Positions 11,002 through 23,457 are shown, counted from the stretch's first letter. The stretch: DNA of 56,681 nucleotides from Nannochloropsis salina CCMP1776 (GCA_004565275.1 SDOX01000066.1:419-57099), one strand, 5' to 3'. Translations and numbers: made by a program. Notes: generated by a model not told the origin, from the sequence alone.

Positions 11002-13414
11002 CTACATTCTGATCTTTATCACTTTTCCTGGAGCAGTGTTTGTCCTAAAAGAGATGACAAAGGAGTTATTGTACGAAATTTTAGAATGGATGAGAGAAAA
11101 ATTGGTTAATCTGCTTACCCAAAATATGCGTAGTCGCCACTTATGACAGCAGAATAGAGGCAATCCTCCCCGGCATTCAGCGTTACGTTGTCTAGCCGTC
11201 TGAATGTCGTCAGATCGAGCCTCACCACAATTCCTGGGGAAGTTATAGTCCTATGGGAAGCGATGGCGAGATATTCAAACACAAAAGCAATACACTTTCC
11301 ACGGTCTATTGACGAAATTCATCTTACCCGAAGTAGGCGTTATGTCCTAGCACGACAGCCGAGTAAAGCCCATTTTCCCCGCTATTCAGCGTTAGGGCGT
11401 CGACTCGAGTAAAAGTGTTCAGATCAATTTTAACTACTATGCCTGGTGAAGTTCCAGTTCTGAATAGAAAGAATCATGAATGCGTAGCTCCATGAGAGTT
11501 CATCAATCGCAGCATCTCCTTCTACCCTATTTTCATGTGTATATTTTTTACCCGAAGTAGGCGTATCGACCGCTCACTACAGCTGAGTATGGCTCGTTTT
11601 CTCCGGTATTCAGGGTAATGTTACCGACTCGAGTAAAATTAAGCAAATCGATTTTAACTACAACACCAGGAGATGTTACAGCTCTGTAGGCAGCAGGAGC
11701 AAGAAAGTTTACGAAGAATGAGTCTAATTAGAATTTAAATTCCCTGTAAACCATTTTTTTTTACCCAAAATACGCGAAATTTCCACTGATGACCGCCGAA
11801 TAAAGGTTATTTTCTCCAGAATGAAGTGTTAGCGCATCAACACGGGTAAAGTTCCCCAGATCAATCTTGACAACAACCCCTGGAGAAGTTCCTGTGCTGA
11901 TAGTCGTGGGAGCAGTTGAAGAAGCTAATCAGCCATTTAGACTCCTCCTTCCTATAATTTTCTCCCCCTTAAAGGTGTATTCATACCCGAAATAGGCGTA
12001 GTTCTCGCTACTAACGGCACTGTAAAGGATGTTTTCGCCATCGTTGAGCGTAAGATCGGCTGTCTTGGTAAATGTCGTAAGATCTACTTTTGTGACGACT
12101 CCTGGAGACCTTCTGGCCCTGAGTGAGTCAGTCGTAATTTCGCTATATCAGACATTGTACAAATTATGGTTGTATCCCTTCCCAAGAAAAATGTATCACC
12201 CGAAATAGGCGTAGGCCCCGCTTGCAACAGCTGAAAAGAGTTGAAGATCATATGTACCGATATTTAATCTGAGGGTACCCGATTGCGTGAAATTCCTTAG
12301 ATTGATCCTTGCGATAAAACCTGCTTGAGTGATTGTTCTTCGTGGAGATTATTATGATCAGTGTTGAAATTCAGCTTTTTCGTCATCGATTTTCTCATAG
12401 TACTCGTCCTTACCCGAAAAAGGCGCTGTCCTGGCTCACAACAGCTGAGAGCAGGGAATCTTCACCTTTCTCTACGCTCAAGGCATCAACTCGACTAAAA
12501 TTAGATGGAAGAATTGTTGGGATGGCTGTGGGGCTTGATGTAGCGCTTCTTACTGCTTTGAAAGAAGTGAAAGGCTCATCTAGAATAGTTGTGCACTCTC
12601 TGCCCCCGCAGAAGCATTGCTTGGCTACCGAATTCCAGTTGAAGAAAAACGGCGCCGTTATTTCCCCATTTAATGAGCAAAAAGTATAACACTCCGATGG
12701 TGTGGTAGCCGGTGAAATTAGCCGGTGAGTGTCATAAGTGTCTAAGTTTAGCAGGCTAGCTGTCGTAGGACGTTCTGCGCTGATGAGTGATTGAGCGGTT
12801 TCGAAAGCAACCAGGTGATTAGTCTCAAGGCAGCGCTGTTTCAGACCGAATGGTACAAAAGAGACCTCTGGTCCAGGGGTTGGCGTACACGGCACCGATT
12901 TTTTTCCATTCTGGAAACGAGCTTGCACGCTAGCAGGGTTTGTGAGTTCCGTCGCACAAATGTTCGACGAATAAGTGGAGTTGACTTGATAGGCCAAAGC
13001 TGTGATCAGTAGTACCTCGGGGGCACATTCATGAATGTTCACCTTAGTACGATACAAGCGCTTTCCGCCACTGTTCCTTGGAAAGTCAATTCCTAGCCAG
13101 TATAGGGCTGTTGATTCATCTTCATTTTCCACAATTTGTAAACCAACTGAAGGCTTTACCAGGGGACGAGTGGCTCTTTGTGCTACTGACAGACCAGCAG
13201 GGAGACTTACTTTAAGAGCGAAGTCATTGAAGTTTTCGTTACTCCTGAGCGCGAAGGTCAATCTGACATGGCCTCTACCTGCCAAGAAGCCGCGCTTCCG
13301 CTTCGGACGAGCTTTTGCCGTGAGTTTGAGACTAGGACATTGCTGTAAAGCAAATGTTTGAGCGTAGAAAACGCACAAAAGGAGAAGACATGTAACTGAA
13401 AATGCTCCGTGCAT
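11002..13414 (-). CDS. Secreted WSC-like / seven-bladed beta-propeller protein, one blade per exon
   Basis: Eight exons: 13414-12414, 12337-12200, 12118-11987, 11896-11765, 11683-11552, 11459-11328, 11250-11119, 11044-11002. Introns are 74-92 nt, all inserted after the second base of a Gly codon (GG|N), and the sum is exactly 614 codons (613 aa). Residues 1-22 are a signal peptide. Residues 24-160 form a beta-rich domain of unknown type. Residues 195-288 have spaced Cys (CYTFC, CFCGGREC) resembling WSC carbohydrate-binding modules. Exons 2-7 each encode one repeat with the pattern SPGxVVKIDLxxFTRV, LTLNxGENxLYSAV, SGxYAYFG; five are exactly 132 nt, the first is 138. Exon 1 ends with the second half of a repeat and the tiny last exon supplies the first half (TAPGKVIKIRM), so together they make the seventh blade, the usual ring closure of a propeller. 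Likely an extracellular or wall-associated binding protein. Ligand unknown. Confidence 0.88.
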
Positions 13415-16400
13415 AAGTGAGATCCTAAGACAAGTGAAAGTGGAAGGGAAAAGTGGTCGGACATCGTAATGATTGACAAATAGACCTCATAGTCTGACAT
13501 GGCAGGATTTGGGTTTTGGACATCGAGAAGGCAGAAACCAAATCGTCGAAAGCAAGCCATATTTTTTGTATGAAAGAGATTCCTGGCGAATATTTAACAG
13601 ACGATGTCAGAGATTTACGAGATTTCATAAGCAATTAATAGACGAGGCTCAACTCAGACAGAAGCCTTACTCCTTTTGTACTATCATGAGGACAAATATT
13701 TGAATCTGAATTGTTTACTCCACACTGCGGGTGATAAACAGACTTAGCACTGTTGACGTCGTATGACCGTTTTTGACCGTAGTTACCGTTAGCTCGTTGA
13801 GAGAAGTACTGCGAGTCTGTGCTACAACACTTGAACACAACAACAGATACATTTCTGAAGGAATAGCATCGGGGAAGAGTTGAAAACAAGTCAGTTATTT
13901 CCAGATTTAAAATGATTCTTGAACAAGTAGATGTCGATCGAGCAAGAGAAAGTAAATTACCATATGGTAGGCCGAGCGCAGCACTCTGACGGACACACAG
14001 ACAGACGTAGCCCTTTTCCAAAAAGAAATTCAACTTTCACTGTATTTATATAATATAGCACGCTGGTACTCTAAAAAGAATGATTTTAGACTTCCTTTTG
14101 TAGGCATCGCTAGCTATGACATTGTTGTGGACCATTAAAATCAAGTAGTTCATCTAAATTTTGAATGCAAAGGCACTTACCATCGGGACCGCATACAAGA
14201 CCTCACAATACATGCAGAGCTCTTTTACGCAGCCTTAAATGCTTTACATTCTCTAAGAAAATGTGCTCGACTTACTTGACCAAGTAAGTCTCACAAAGTT
14301 GAATAAGACAGATCTCTGAACTGTTTTAGGCCGAAAAGTTGTTTCTAATTATGTGGTAAGCCAAGATGTTTCCAATATTCTAAGTCCTCGGAAAAACTCC
14401 TACTCTCATCTTGGCAGAGCATTTCGTCATTATTTTTTCTATCTCCTCATCGAAACAATAGCCCATTACCACTCGTGGGGTGCCGTCCAACAGCTTTTAC
14501 TGTGCCCCCATCAAGGTTTTATGGACGAAAAATGGATCTCAGATTTCTATGCAACTTGAGAAATTAGAGTGGCACACTGTTTCTCAACCCTGATATAGAT
14601 GTCTTGAAACGTAAATGCACAGTAAAGGAATGTTAAAACTACTGATCACTCATTCCAAGCTCTTCTAGGGGCAGGTAAATATATAATAAACGTGAAAAGC
14701 GCAGTATGTCTTTCTGGATATCTCTCCCAAAAACATTAGGCCTTTGACACCTAATCATATTTGATTTCTTTTGATGAACACCAGCCTTTTAACCATCCAA
14801 ATAAACCCCGCTTGCTATCATTCCCCGCTCCCCGAGCTGCCGTCTGAGAAACTCCTGCCCAAGTGGCTTTCATAAGAGTCACGGGAACGACCTCCCAGCT
14901 TTAATCTCCTCAGGCTCCTCAATCACTGAAGGACGTTATCCTGAAATCCTATCCTACCAGCTCCTTGGCTGGACACTTCGGATATGTTAATACATACAGG
15001 CGAACCAGAACCCAATACTTTTTGAGACTTCGGTTCGGAATACAAATTTATAGTACTGTCCTTTATCGATATTGCTGCTCCAGTAAAAGCAGTAATCGCC
15101 CCCGTTATAATGGTACTTAGACTGCAAAGACGTCTGGGGGAGTCCTTACCTGTCGAAGACGGTGCAGTTTGCCGGTGAGATTTGAAGATGTCCACTTTTT
15201 TAGGGATTTTGCGTAAGTGCAACTTTTCGGGCGGTAAGACCAGAGGATGTCAGCTAACTATTGTAGAGTTTTGATGAGAGCTCAGACAAAATGAGATTCG
15301 TTGAGCGCAGACTTACGTTCCCATTTTGTGAATGATGATCGCGCATAGCTTACCATCTTGAAATATGCACATCAATAATAAATCAAAAACACGAGAACTG
15401 TAACACTTCGTCGCGCAATGATTCTCGGTGGCTTCCGAATTAAATTATAAAGTGAACGTTTTCAGTATTGACATCGCTAAAATTACAACCCAAGAATGAA
15501 GAATAACTAGATATTGGCCCATCAGACACGTAGGAAAGTGCCCAAAGAGTATCAACCCGCTAAAGTGTGCACCGGATGAAGAATCCTCGGAGAAAAGTCG
15601 GACATCACTCCATGAATCGCACCACCCGTAGGCGAGCGTAACCTTTACTTGGTTAATGTGAGGAAAGAGGACGACGTGGATAGGGGAAGGAGGACGCACC
15701 GTGGGTTGCTTCGTGGACGGAAGAATAGAGGAAAAACAGGAGAAGCGAGGAGAGAGGACGAGAAGAGGGAAATCACGGTAAAAGGCGTGAGAGGGGAAGA
15801 GAAAGAGACGAACACAGAGGTGACCTCGAGACAGGGGAAGGGATAAGGGAGGGAGGGAGGATGGAAGGGCGGGCAGGAGAAAGGGGGAAAGGAATCGGGG
15901 AATGATTAAATGGAGGCAGGGTAGGGCAACGAAATGACCGACTTAAGAATATTCACGATTAAAGGGGAAAGGATGCAAGTCCTTCGTAAGAAGATCTGAT
16001 CTTCATTCTTTTATCGCTCCTTTTATACTACTGACGAAGATAGAGATGGCTAGCTGCCTCGATGTCGGGTCGGTCGCGGCATCCCTACGGGAAACACCGG
16101 AGAGTTATGCGCCAGCATTCCTTCTTCTCTCCGTCCCTCCCTCCCTCGCATTATTTCTTCTTTTTCGAGAATTTGTGCGACCGATGCGCACCGCCACATG
16201 TAATCTGGAAGGAGGAATGAATGAGAGAAGAAGAGCATGAATAAATACGCGAGCACGGGAGAACGGATTCCGGGGTAGATTCGCTCTTCAGGCCGGTTGC
16301 GAGCGGCAACTATGCGTGATTCAGATAAGCAACGGCTGAGCAGAAGGGCACCGTGCCATTGTTGATCCGAATTAAGCATGGTCCCCCTCGCAAAGGACAT

Positions 16401-16830
16401 GACAAGCGAATCTTCAACCGAGTCGAGCAGCGGACTGTGCATACGAGCTGCCATCGGCTGCATCGCCAGTGCCATGATTGGTCGAGACTGCAATCGGTAG
16501 CGTCGTCAGCGATATGCACGTGGGAGCGTCCCACGCTGAAGGCACGAGGGAGGAAGAAAAGGAGGGAGGGAAGAAAAGAGGGTGGGAGGGAGATCAAGCC
16601 TCTAACTCCATACATACTGCTCCGTGTTTTTTCCTATGAATTCGTCTTCTTTCAAAGCCTTTGTCCTTACCTTCATCCTTACCTTTTCCATTCCATCTCC
16701 CCAACATTCCCTCGCTGTCCTGGGAAGGGCGGTCAAGGATACTTCCTGAGAACAGTCAAGGATACTTCCTAAGGGGGGAGGAGCGAAGGAGGGAGGAACA
16801 AAGGGCGACGGACGACATCTGCCATGATTC
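13415..16830. other. Spacer; one possible relic exon
   Basis: No intact gene seen. On the minus strand a frame at 14923-15222 contains a beta-rich stretch (FTGAAISIKDSTINLYSE) similar in style to the fibre-like S and P genes to the right, so it may be a stranded exon of that kind; the evidence is only stylistic. 15640-15850 and 16540-16600 are purine-rich. The frames at 16046-16772 show no domain. Confidence 0.45.
14363..14570 (+). repeat. Dispersed repeat, copy 2
   Basis: Diverged partner of the repeat at 7150-7335, same orientation, about 7.2 kb apart. Similarity fades on both sides and seems to resume weakly further on (an ATCATATTTGATT string near 14755 resembles one near 7560), so the original duplicated segment may have been longer. 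Confidence 0.55.
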
Positions 16831-16835
16831 ATACT

Positions 16836-16884
16836 CCTAATCTTAACCTCAACTCTAACCTCAACCCTAAACTTAACCCTTACG
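16836..16884. repeat. Degenerate interstitial telomere-like tract
   Basis: About eight diverged units of the CTAACC / CTTAACC / CAACCCTAA kind in the same orientation as the chromosome end. It directly precedes the Copia fossil. Compatible with an eroded former telomere or a telomere-healed break. Confidence 0.6.
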
Positions 16885-16904
16885 CCAAGGAGTTTTGCTA
16901 TTTG

Positions 16905-17290
16905 TTGCATAAAGCTTGAAGCACACCGATACAGCCTTCCAAAATGCCTTTCGCACAGTCGTGTCGCAATTCGTATCTTAGCAAATTTGCTTTTGTGACA
17001 GATTTGCCTTGGGTGTTTGGGAAGACGAAGAATCCTCGCATCAACATAAGGCTATGATTATGGAAGATTATCAAGCTTGCATTGCGATGAGCAATTATCC
17101 GATTACGCATAAGAGGACGAAGCTCATTGATGTACGTTTTCATTTTGTGCGTGAGAAAGTTGAGAGTAAGGAAGTAGAACTGGTTTACATCCCTACTCAG
17201 TATCAACTTGCAGATATTTTGACAAAACCTTTATCTAATATTCGATTGGCGATGATACGTAATCGAATGATGGGTTATGAGTCTTAATTG
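16905..17290 (+). mobile_element. Ty1/Copia fossil, 3' end of pol (RNase H end)
   Basis: The conceptual product carries the hallmark end of Copia polyproteins: an HKRTKLIDVRFHFVREKVE string followed by LVYIPTQYQLADILTKPL, which is the conserved C-terminal part of the RNase H region. Only this terminal part is present; the rest of pol is absent, so the element is a broken relic. It is followed by LTR-like sequence in the same orientation. Confidence 0.85.
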
Positions 17291-17415
17291 GGATCTGGAA
17301 ACAGCTGTGGGATCAGCTGATTAGAGATAAAAGATATCATTCTTATATTAAGTGTGCGAGTTATGGGATTAATTGCTGTGGATCATATTTAAATGATTAG
17401 GAGTACGAGTGGGGG

Positions 17416-17795
17416 TGACGCGAATATAAGGATGACATGATGATGTTAAGGGAGCATGAGATCGGCGATAGGAGGTTAAGTGAGCCGAGGAGGTTAAGCG
17501 AGCCATCTTACAGTGTTGCACCTATATCCTGTATGGATCCAACAGTCTGTATCACGATGTGCTGTTCGCTACTGTATCATGTCATGGTTTGCGTCCACCT
17601 AATCATTTGTATGTTATATTGTTATACGACAACAGGACTGGCGTCGACCAGTGTCTTTGATTGTCTTTGGTTATCTTAGTACGAGATTCTTGGGTGAATC
17701 ATTGGTCCACATTCTCAGGGAGAACTAGTGGTCGTACTGAAGAATCAACTAGGTATTGGGTTACCTCTGGTATTAGTTTGTTTATTCGCATCACT
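17416..17795 (+). mobile_element. Copia LTR-like sequence
   Basis: About 380 bp beginning TGACGCGAATATAAGG, closely matching 45532-45930 in the second Copia fossil. It lies downstream of the pol end at 17290, as a 3' LTR would. Age cannot be judged without a pair from the same element; the two copies in this window remain very similar, suggesting fairly recent activity of the family. Confidence 0.7.
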
Positions 17796-17796
17796 G

Positions 17797-17995
17797 TTGT
17801 CGTACAATAATATAACATACAAATGATTAGGTGGACGCAAATCATGACATGATACAGCAGCGATCAGCACATCACAATACAGACTGTTGGATCCATAAAG
17901 GATATAGGTGCAACACTGTAAGATGGCTCGCTTAACCTCCTATCGCTGATCTCATGCTCCCTTAGCACCATCATGTCATCCTTATATTCGCGTCA
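17797..17995 (-). mobile_element. Inverted partial Copia LTR
   Basis: Reverse complement of the first half of the adjoining LTR-like sequence, ending GCGTCA where the forward copy begins TGACGC. The two form a head-to-head inverted repeat with a short spacer. It is directly followed by a carbonic anhydrase gene fragment. Confidence 0.8.
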
Positions 17996-17997
17996 GC

Positions 17998-18174
17998 CAA
18001 AGCCGTCATAGCCCTCCTCAAAGGCGTCCAGGTTGATGGGAGACTGCTGGCCTCCACCGTTCCCCGGCAAGCACGTCTGAAAGCAAGCAGCACTGATGTA
18101 TGGCCAGTTCAAGGGCCCACAGGGCTCGGCAGTGCCTGCACCGCACGGGCAGCTGTCGAAGGTAGTCCCGTTGC
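17998..18174 (-). pseudogene. Alpha carbonic anhydrase gene fragment
   Basis: About 175 bp almost identical to 48579-48751 and the matching part of the second carbonic anhydrase gene (51219-51392). It covers the Cys-rich N-terminal region through the start of the QSPINL motif region and has none of the zinc ligands. One edge coincides with the end of the inverted LTR piece, the other stops at CCGTTGC where the full genes continue. Too short to be functional; its high identity shows a recent copy event. Confidence 0.85.
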
Positions 18175-18722
18175 TTGACTAATATGTATGTCATCGCTAC
18201 GTACATTTCATGTATGACCTTTGTATCATCTTATATGTGAACACTCGCGTTTTATACGAAATGCCACAACCTCACTGATTATCACGACTTCCAGGCTCTA
18301 CACCATGGAGAAACGATGATGTGCAGATCTTTTGATTGCTTTAAAAGTAAAACTTAATGTGATGAAGAAATAAGATCTTTGAAGGAGACTCATCAAATTT
18401 CTTAAGCATTCTTATTTCCTTTCAATCTATATCCTTTCAGTCCTTCGAAGTATTTTTAAAAACCTAAAAAGCCTCTTAAATTCTTCGAATTCGGATTCAG
18501 CAGTTGCAAATATCATTGCTTTGAATGGCTATTTACCGCATTCGTAGCTAGGCGTGTTTGTGTTTGAACCCCTTTCTGGCTGATGCTCCATAACAGGAGA
18601 AAATATCATCGCGCGTACTATACTTTTCTCGTAGGCTTCGAACTTCCATTAACTATTCAGTAGTCCATTATCCACGGCACAAACTCAACGGTAAGATTTG
18701 CATCGTGCCAATGGTACGAATA
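18175..18722. other. AT-rich spacer
   Basis: No gene seen. This lies between the carbonic anhydrase fragment and the 3' end of the S-A gene and should contain that gene's terminator; no distinct signal recognised. Confidence 0.5.
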
Positions 18723-21665
18723 TTAGCTGAAAACATTCCATTCCGAAGCAGTGTAGAGGAAGAGTGTAAATTGGCCACTTCGCAAAGTTTTTGTTGTACT
18801 GAATGGCATTATTCCTCCTATATTCCCATCCTCGCTGGGAACAAAGTTTATAGGCGCAGACCCTGTTTGGTAAATGACGACGATTTCTCCAGTTGTAGGT
18901 AGAGATGAGTTGCTGCTATATACGATATTGTCCACGTACACCTGTATGTTTTGAAAGCGAAAAAGTCGTCCCGATTGAGACTTTGAGGGATCATTTCCAT
19001 GCATCACTCATAGAATGACCAGATAGACCTACCTCACTTGTAGAATTACCGGTGATTCCTACAGAGTATACACCAGAGCCAGACCCGCTTAAAGTGAGTG
19101 TGCAGGGGTCTGTCAAGTCAGTACAGTCTTCCCTACTCAACGTAGATAACGATGAGGGCATGCCGCCTGCCTGCACCGCCAGTCCTGTGAAAGCCACTAT
19201 CCCTGCTGTCATTTGTCCCATACTATCCTGTCCGACTTGCACATTGTTAGAGAACACTGTGTTCCCGTCTTCACTGGTTGTAATGGTGCTTGTCGTCTGC
19301 GAAGGCTCTGCCAAACCTGAGTCATATTCAAGTACTAGCTTATTCGCAGATATCCTACCTGTAGCCATACTCCCTGGCAACAGCCGTGTAGCCAAAATAT
19401 CACCTGTGCTCAAGCTCACTGCAGTCAATCAAATTCAGAGGGAAAAGCTAAATATAAGAGATTTAAATCGACATAATGAAAGGAATGATGAACATCTAGC
19501 GACGTACCAGAGCTAAGTTCTCCTGTGGCGCCGTTTGCACTGATGGTCTCTAACAAATCACTCCTATCTCCATTCAAGATCGATAGTTGTCCACTTGTGG
19601 TCTCATTTCCCATGACGACGGGACCCGCTAGATTAATGGATTTGGAGATCATGGTCATCGACAGATCTGAAAGAATTTTCGTATCCTGACTAAGAATCTC
19701 GAGATTAGGAGACACCACCGTTGTGGAATTGCCAACCAGCATATCTACCGTTTCGGTACTATCTAGCTCGTACACATCTGAAAACAGCCTAACATCTTTT
19801 GACTGCCAAGTGATACTCTCAGTTCCATTAATTTCCATCACATCTGAACTTTGAATATAGTAAGGAGAATTTAGCGTCGTCGCATTCCCAACAACCACGC
19901 CAAATGTCTCGCTGCTGTCAAGCTTAAACACGTCAGAAGAAAGACGCACGTCCGAAGACTGCCATGTAATGCTTTCGGTACTCGTCACTTCCATCACGTC
20001 CGAATACTGCGTCACGTAGGGTGAAGTCAGCGTTGTCGCGTTCCCGACAAGCATATCTACGCTCTCGCTGCTATTAAGGTTGTACTTGTCCGAGAACAGG
20101 CTAACATTCGAGGATCGCCACGTGATGCTTTCGGTGCTGTCCACCGTCGTGACATCAGAATATTGAGCCATGAACGGGGAAGTCAAGATCGTCGACTCGC
20201 CAACTAGCATGTCTACGGTCTCACTGCTATTAAGCCTGTACCTGTCCGAGAACAGGCTCACATCCGAGGATCGCCACGTGATGCTCTCGGTGCTGTCCAC
20301 CTTCGTGACATTCGAGAGCTGCATCATGTATGGAGAAGTCAAGGTCGTCATCTCGCCCACTAGAATGTCCACGATCGCACTGCTGTTGAGCTTGTACGTG
20401 TCGGAGGATAGGCTTACATCCGAGGATCGCCATGTGATGCTCTCGGTGCTGTCTATTGTCGTAACAGCCGAATATTGAGCCATGGACGGGGAGCTGATTG
20501 TCGTCATCTCGCCGACTAGAATGTCCACGATCACACTGCTGTTGAGCTCGTAGGTATCGGAAAATAGACTCACATCCGAGGATCGCCACGCGATGCTCTC
20601 AGTGCTCGTTACTTCCGTAGTATCCGAGTGTTGCGTCAGATGGGGAGATGTGAGTGTCGTCGTGTTCCCAGCTGTCATTTCAACGGACGCACTGCTGTCA
20701 AGCTTGTATATATCGGACATAAGATTCATGCTCGATGACCGCCACGTGATCCTATCAGTGCTGTTCACTTCCATGACGGTGGAGGACTGTATCACGAACG
20801 GAGATGTCAGTGTCGTAACGTTCCCAGAAGAAGTGTCGATGCTTTTCTTACTGTCTACAATGAGTTGCTGGGATGTTTGCCGATGTAAGTTGGTCTCAAG
20901 TGTTATAGATTCGGCACCAGTCGCAGAAAAATGGCCGGTTGTGTGCGAAATGGAGTTTTGCTGTCCGACGATTTGCGAAACCGCTCCATCACTAAGTGTT
21001 TTAAGGGTTTCGGTATCTGCAGCAACGAAATGAAACTTCCTATTTGCTTGAACCGTAAGATCTTCCGTTAAGACTTCAAAATTGTCGGTATTTGCCGCAA
21101 AGGTGCCTGCAAGTGTACATGGTCCACTCTGAATTAGATGTCGATGGCGGTACAGATACTTGGATCACAGGACTATCCCGAAGCCTAAATTTACCTGATA
21201 GAAGCTCAAAACCAGTGCCCACTGTGGCCTTTTTAGCGACGGACATCCCAGTATTGGTCCAATTGGCCGCCACACCTGTGTACGATGAGAGGAAAAGTCA
21301 GAAGAGTGATGCAAGTGTCGAGCCTGGGTAGCCTGCTCACCTCCATTGATCCGTGTTTGCACTAGTCGACCAGCTCCAACAGCAACATAAGGTGGGCATG
21401 ACTTGGCATCGCAGCCACATTTCGCAGCACCGCTTGGTATAATTGCAACAGGTCGTCCACTTTTCCCATCATAGGGTCCGGTAGAGACAGGATTGAGTGA
21501 CTTCTTTTGCTCCACCTTGCATTTGTCAGGAAAGTCCTTTGTTCCTGTCTTTAACAGGCTCTGACCCAGTACTTTGGGATTCTCGACGCTTGCCGCCTGA
21601 GCTACCGCAGCAGCTGAAGGCAAAACCGTGGTTGCAAGGCAACACAGAAGTAAGAGGGATCGCAT
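18723..21665 (-). CDS. S-A: secreted fibre-like protein with 52-residue repeats
   Basis: Five exons: 21665-21341, 21275-21195, 21106-19508, 19403-19033, 18941-18723; phases are consistent and total 865 codons (864 aa). The start gives a signal peptide (MRSLLLLCCLATTVLPSAAA). Exon 1 ends with a Cys cluster (KCGCDAKSCPPY). Exon 3 (1599 nt) encodes about seven repeats of 52 residues of the form STESITWRSSDVSLFSD, LNSS-VDILVG, TTLTSP, alternating short beta-strands like the triple-stranded beta-helix of phage and virus fibres, and dotted with Asn-x-Ser/Thr sequons. Exons 4 and 5 encode a distinct C-terminal head ending VFS. Its 5' part and upstream DNA are nearly identical to gene S-B, whereas the last two exons are only about half identical in protein. 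Likely an extracellular, glycosylated, perhaps trimeric surface fibre; partner unknown. Confidence 0.85.
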
Positions 21666-23457
21666 TTCAAGTAACCAGCGTCTACTCCTAATCGAAAATT
21701 TATGAAGCGCGTAGTGAGGGGTCTTCGTGAGAAGCCTGGCATGCAAACATCGTATTTTATGCACCATGGCCCTGATCTTTTGTTATCAGCTCGAGCTTTT
21801 GCATGTTCTGAAAGTTCAACTGTCGAAAAACGGCACAGGTCGATGCGCTTTTGCATAAATTGTCGCGCCAGCAAGATATGCTACGTTGTTATCATTGTGA
21901 CTAGGAAAACTAAAATCTGAATGAATCTTCTGCGGGGAATGCATCGAGAGATGGATCTCAACCGCCAATCGGTGCTAATTTTTCCTAGATCTAAGTTTGC
22001 CCCGAAATCAGCGAACGACGAATCTTTCCCACACTGGCGGCTAACGGTCGCTTGGAGAGGGCTGAGGTGTGAGACAGACGTTAACCTTGGTGGCTACTGC
22101 ATGAGTCAACAGGCTTTGAAACTGTCTTCCAAAGATTTTAAAAATAATAGCTGCGCTTATGGCCCATAGTCATTGCGGAGCAGGACCAGCACTCCAATTG
22201 TTTCTCGGTATGAGCGCTCCAGGATAGCCCGAGAGCAACTGAAGCCCGAGTTGGTGGCACGATTTTTGACATGTACGCCTTATTTCATGTGTTCCTCGGG
22301 CATACTTGAACACTGATGCATGAATACGAGGAGACTTGCTTAAAGTTGTGTCTGAGTTGATAAAGTAGCTCGAGTTGAGGGAGAGCGGTGTGATGAGCAC
22401 GAAGTGTTCCATTTTCAGAAGCAGATGATTGCCAAACGCACGACATAAGCAAGGAAGCCAAACTCAATCGAATCTACTAAACCTCACTGAGGAAGAGGAG
22501 AGAGCCGACGGCATTGGTTTTCAGCTTGTAGAATTCGATCAATGGGTAAGAGGGCGATAATCCTACAATCCCCATGTTAATCATAGGAAAACCGTGATAT
22601 CAAGAATGCGTCGACAATTGCCCCCCCTGGTTGTATGCATGATCGCTTTTTTGGCGCCGCACATGGCTAAAATGGATTCAACAGCCACAAAAAGCACGGC
22701 CTATGTTCCTGTTGCGGCAAAATATTGCGATGAATGCCAGCGATGCCCTGTGGTGTATCCTTACAAAGATATGCAAAGTTCTTGTCTGAAAAAAATCTGC
22801 TGAAAAAGGTGCGTAGCGCGGGGGGGTCTGTGTTTGACAACATAACCTTAACTTTAGTCTAGAATTTCGGGCCCGATATGCCTAATAAATCGTCATCTTA
22901 TGTATACGCTATATTTTTATTTCAATTTCTCTTATTCAGTCCCGATCTTGTTAAGATATCTGTTGAGGAAGGTGTAGTCACCCATGTATGTGTTTGGTGA
23001 CACCCGTCATAGACAGTTTCGCAGTGGATGGAAGTACCCATGTTGGCGGCACCTTAGAGGTCGTTCTTAACACACGTCTCAGACAGAATTTATCCGTCGA
23101 GGGGGATGTTCATATCAATGGAATGGTCAATATAAATAGAAGCATGTATCTGAAGTAAAATTTTTACTGGTGCATAGGAGCGTTCAGTCGCGTGGAAGCC
23201 TTGATGTGGCAAGCGACACGCATCTGCACCAAAGTCTTGTGGTGAGTGGAAGTTCTCATCTGTACGGGCCCCTTAATGTTGCAAATCATACCCACTTACA
23301 AAATAACTTGTCGGTTGATAGGAGTACACAGATGGGTGGACTTTTTGACGTAATGGGTAATACACATCTGAGACAAAATTTCTCGGTGAATGGCGATGCC
23401 CAACTTAAAGGAACTCTTCATGTAGCTGGAGACACCTTCTTTAAGCAAAACATCGTT
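20227..23457. repeat. S-family duplicated block, copy 1
   Basis: Near-identical to 27382-30612 at a constant offset of 7155 bases; only a few substitutions were seen (for example near 20235 and 20532). The block begins inside the repeat exon of gene S-A, spans its first exons and the intergenic region, and ends inside the divergent plus-strand fibre-like gene. The sequence outside the block differs on both sides. Confidence 0.95.

Noticed and set aside
20230-20589. Long open frames antisense and out of frame across the S repeats (also 26854-27633, 27385-27744)
   Set aside because: They arise because the 156-nt period is a multiple of three, so every frame stays open through the repeats; the spliced minus-strand frame alone has a signal peptide, consistent phases and sequons.
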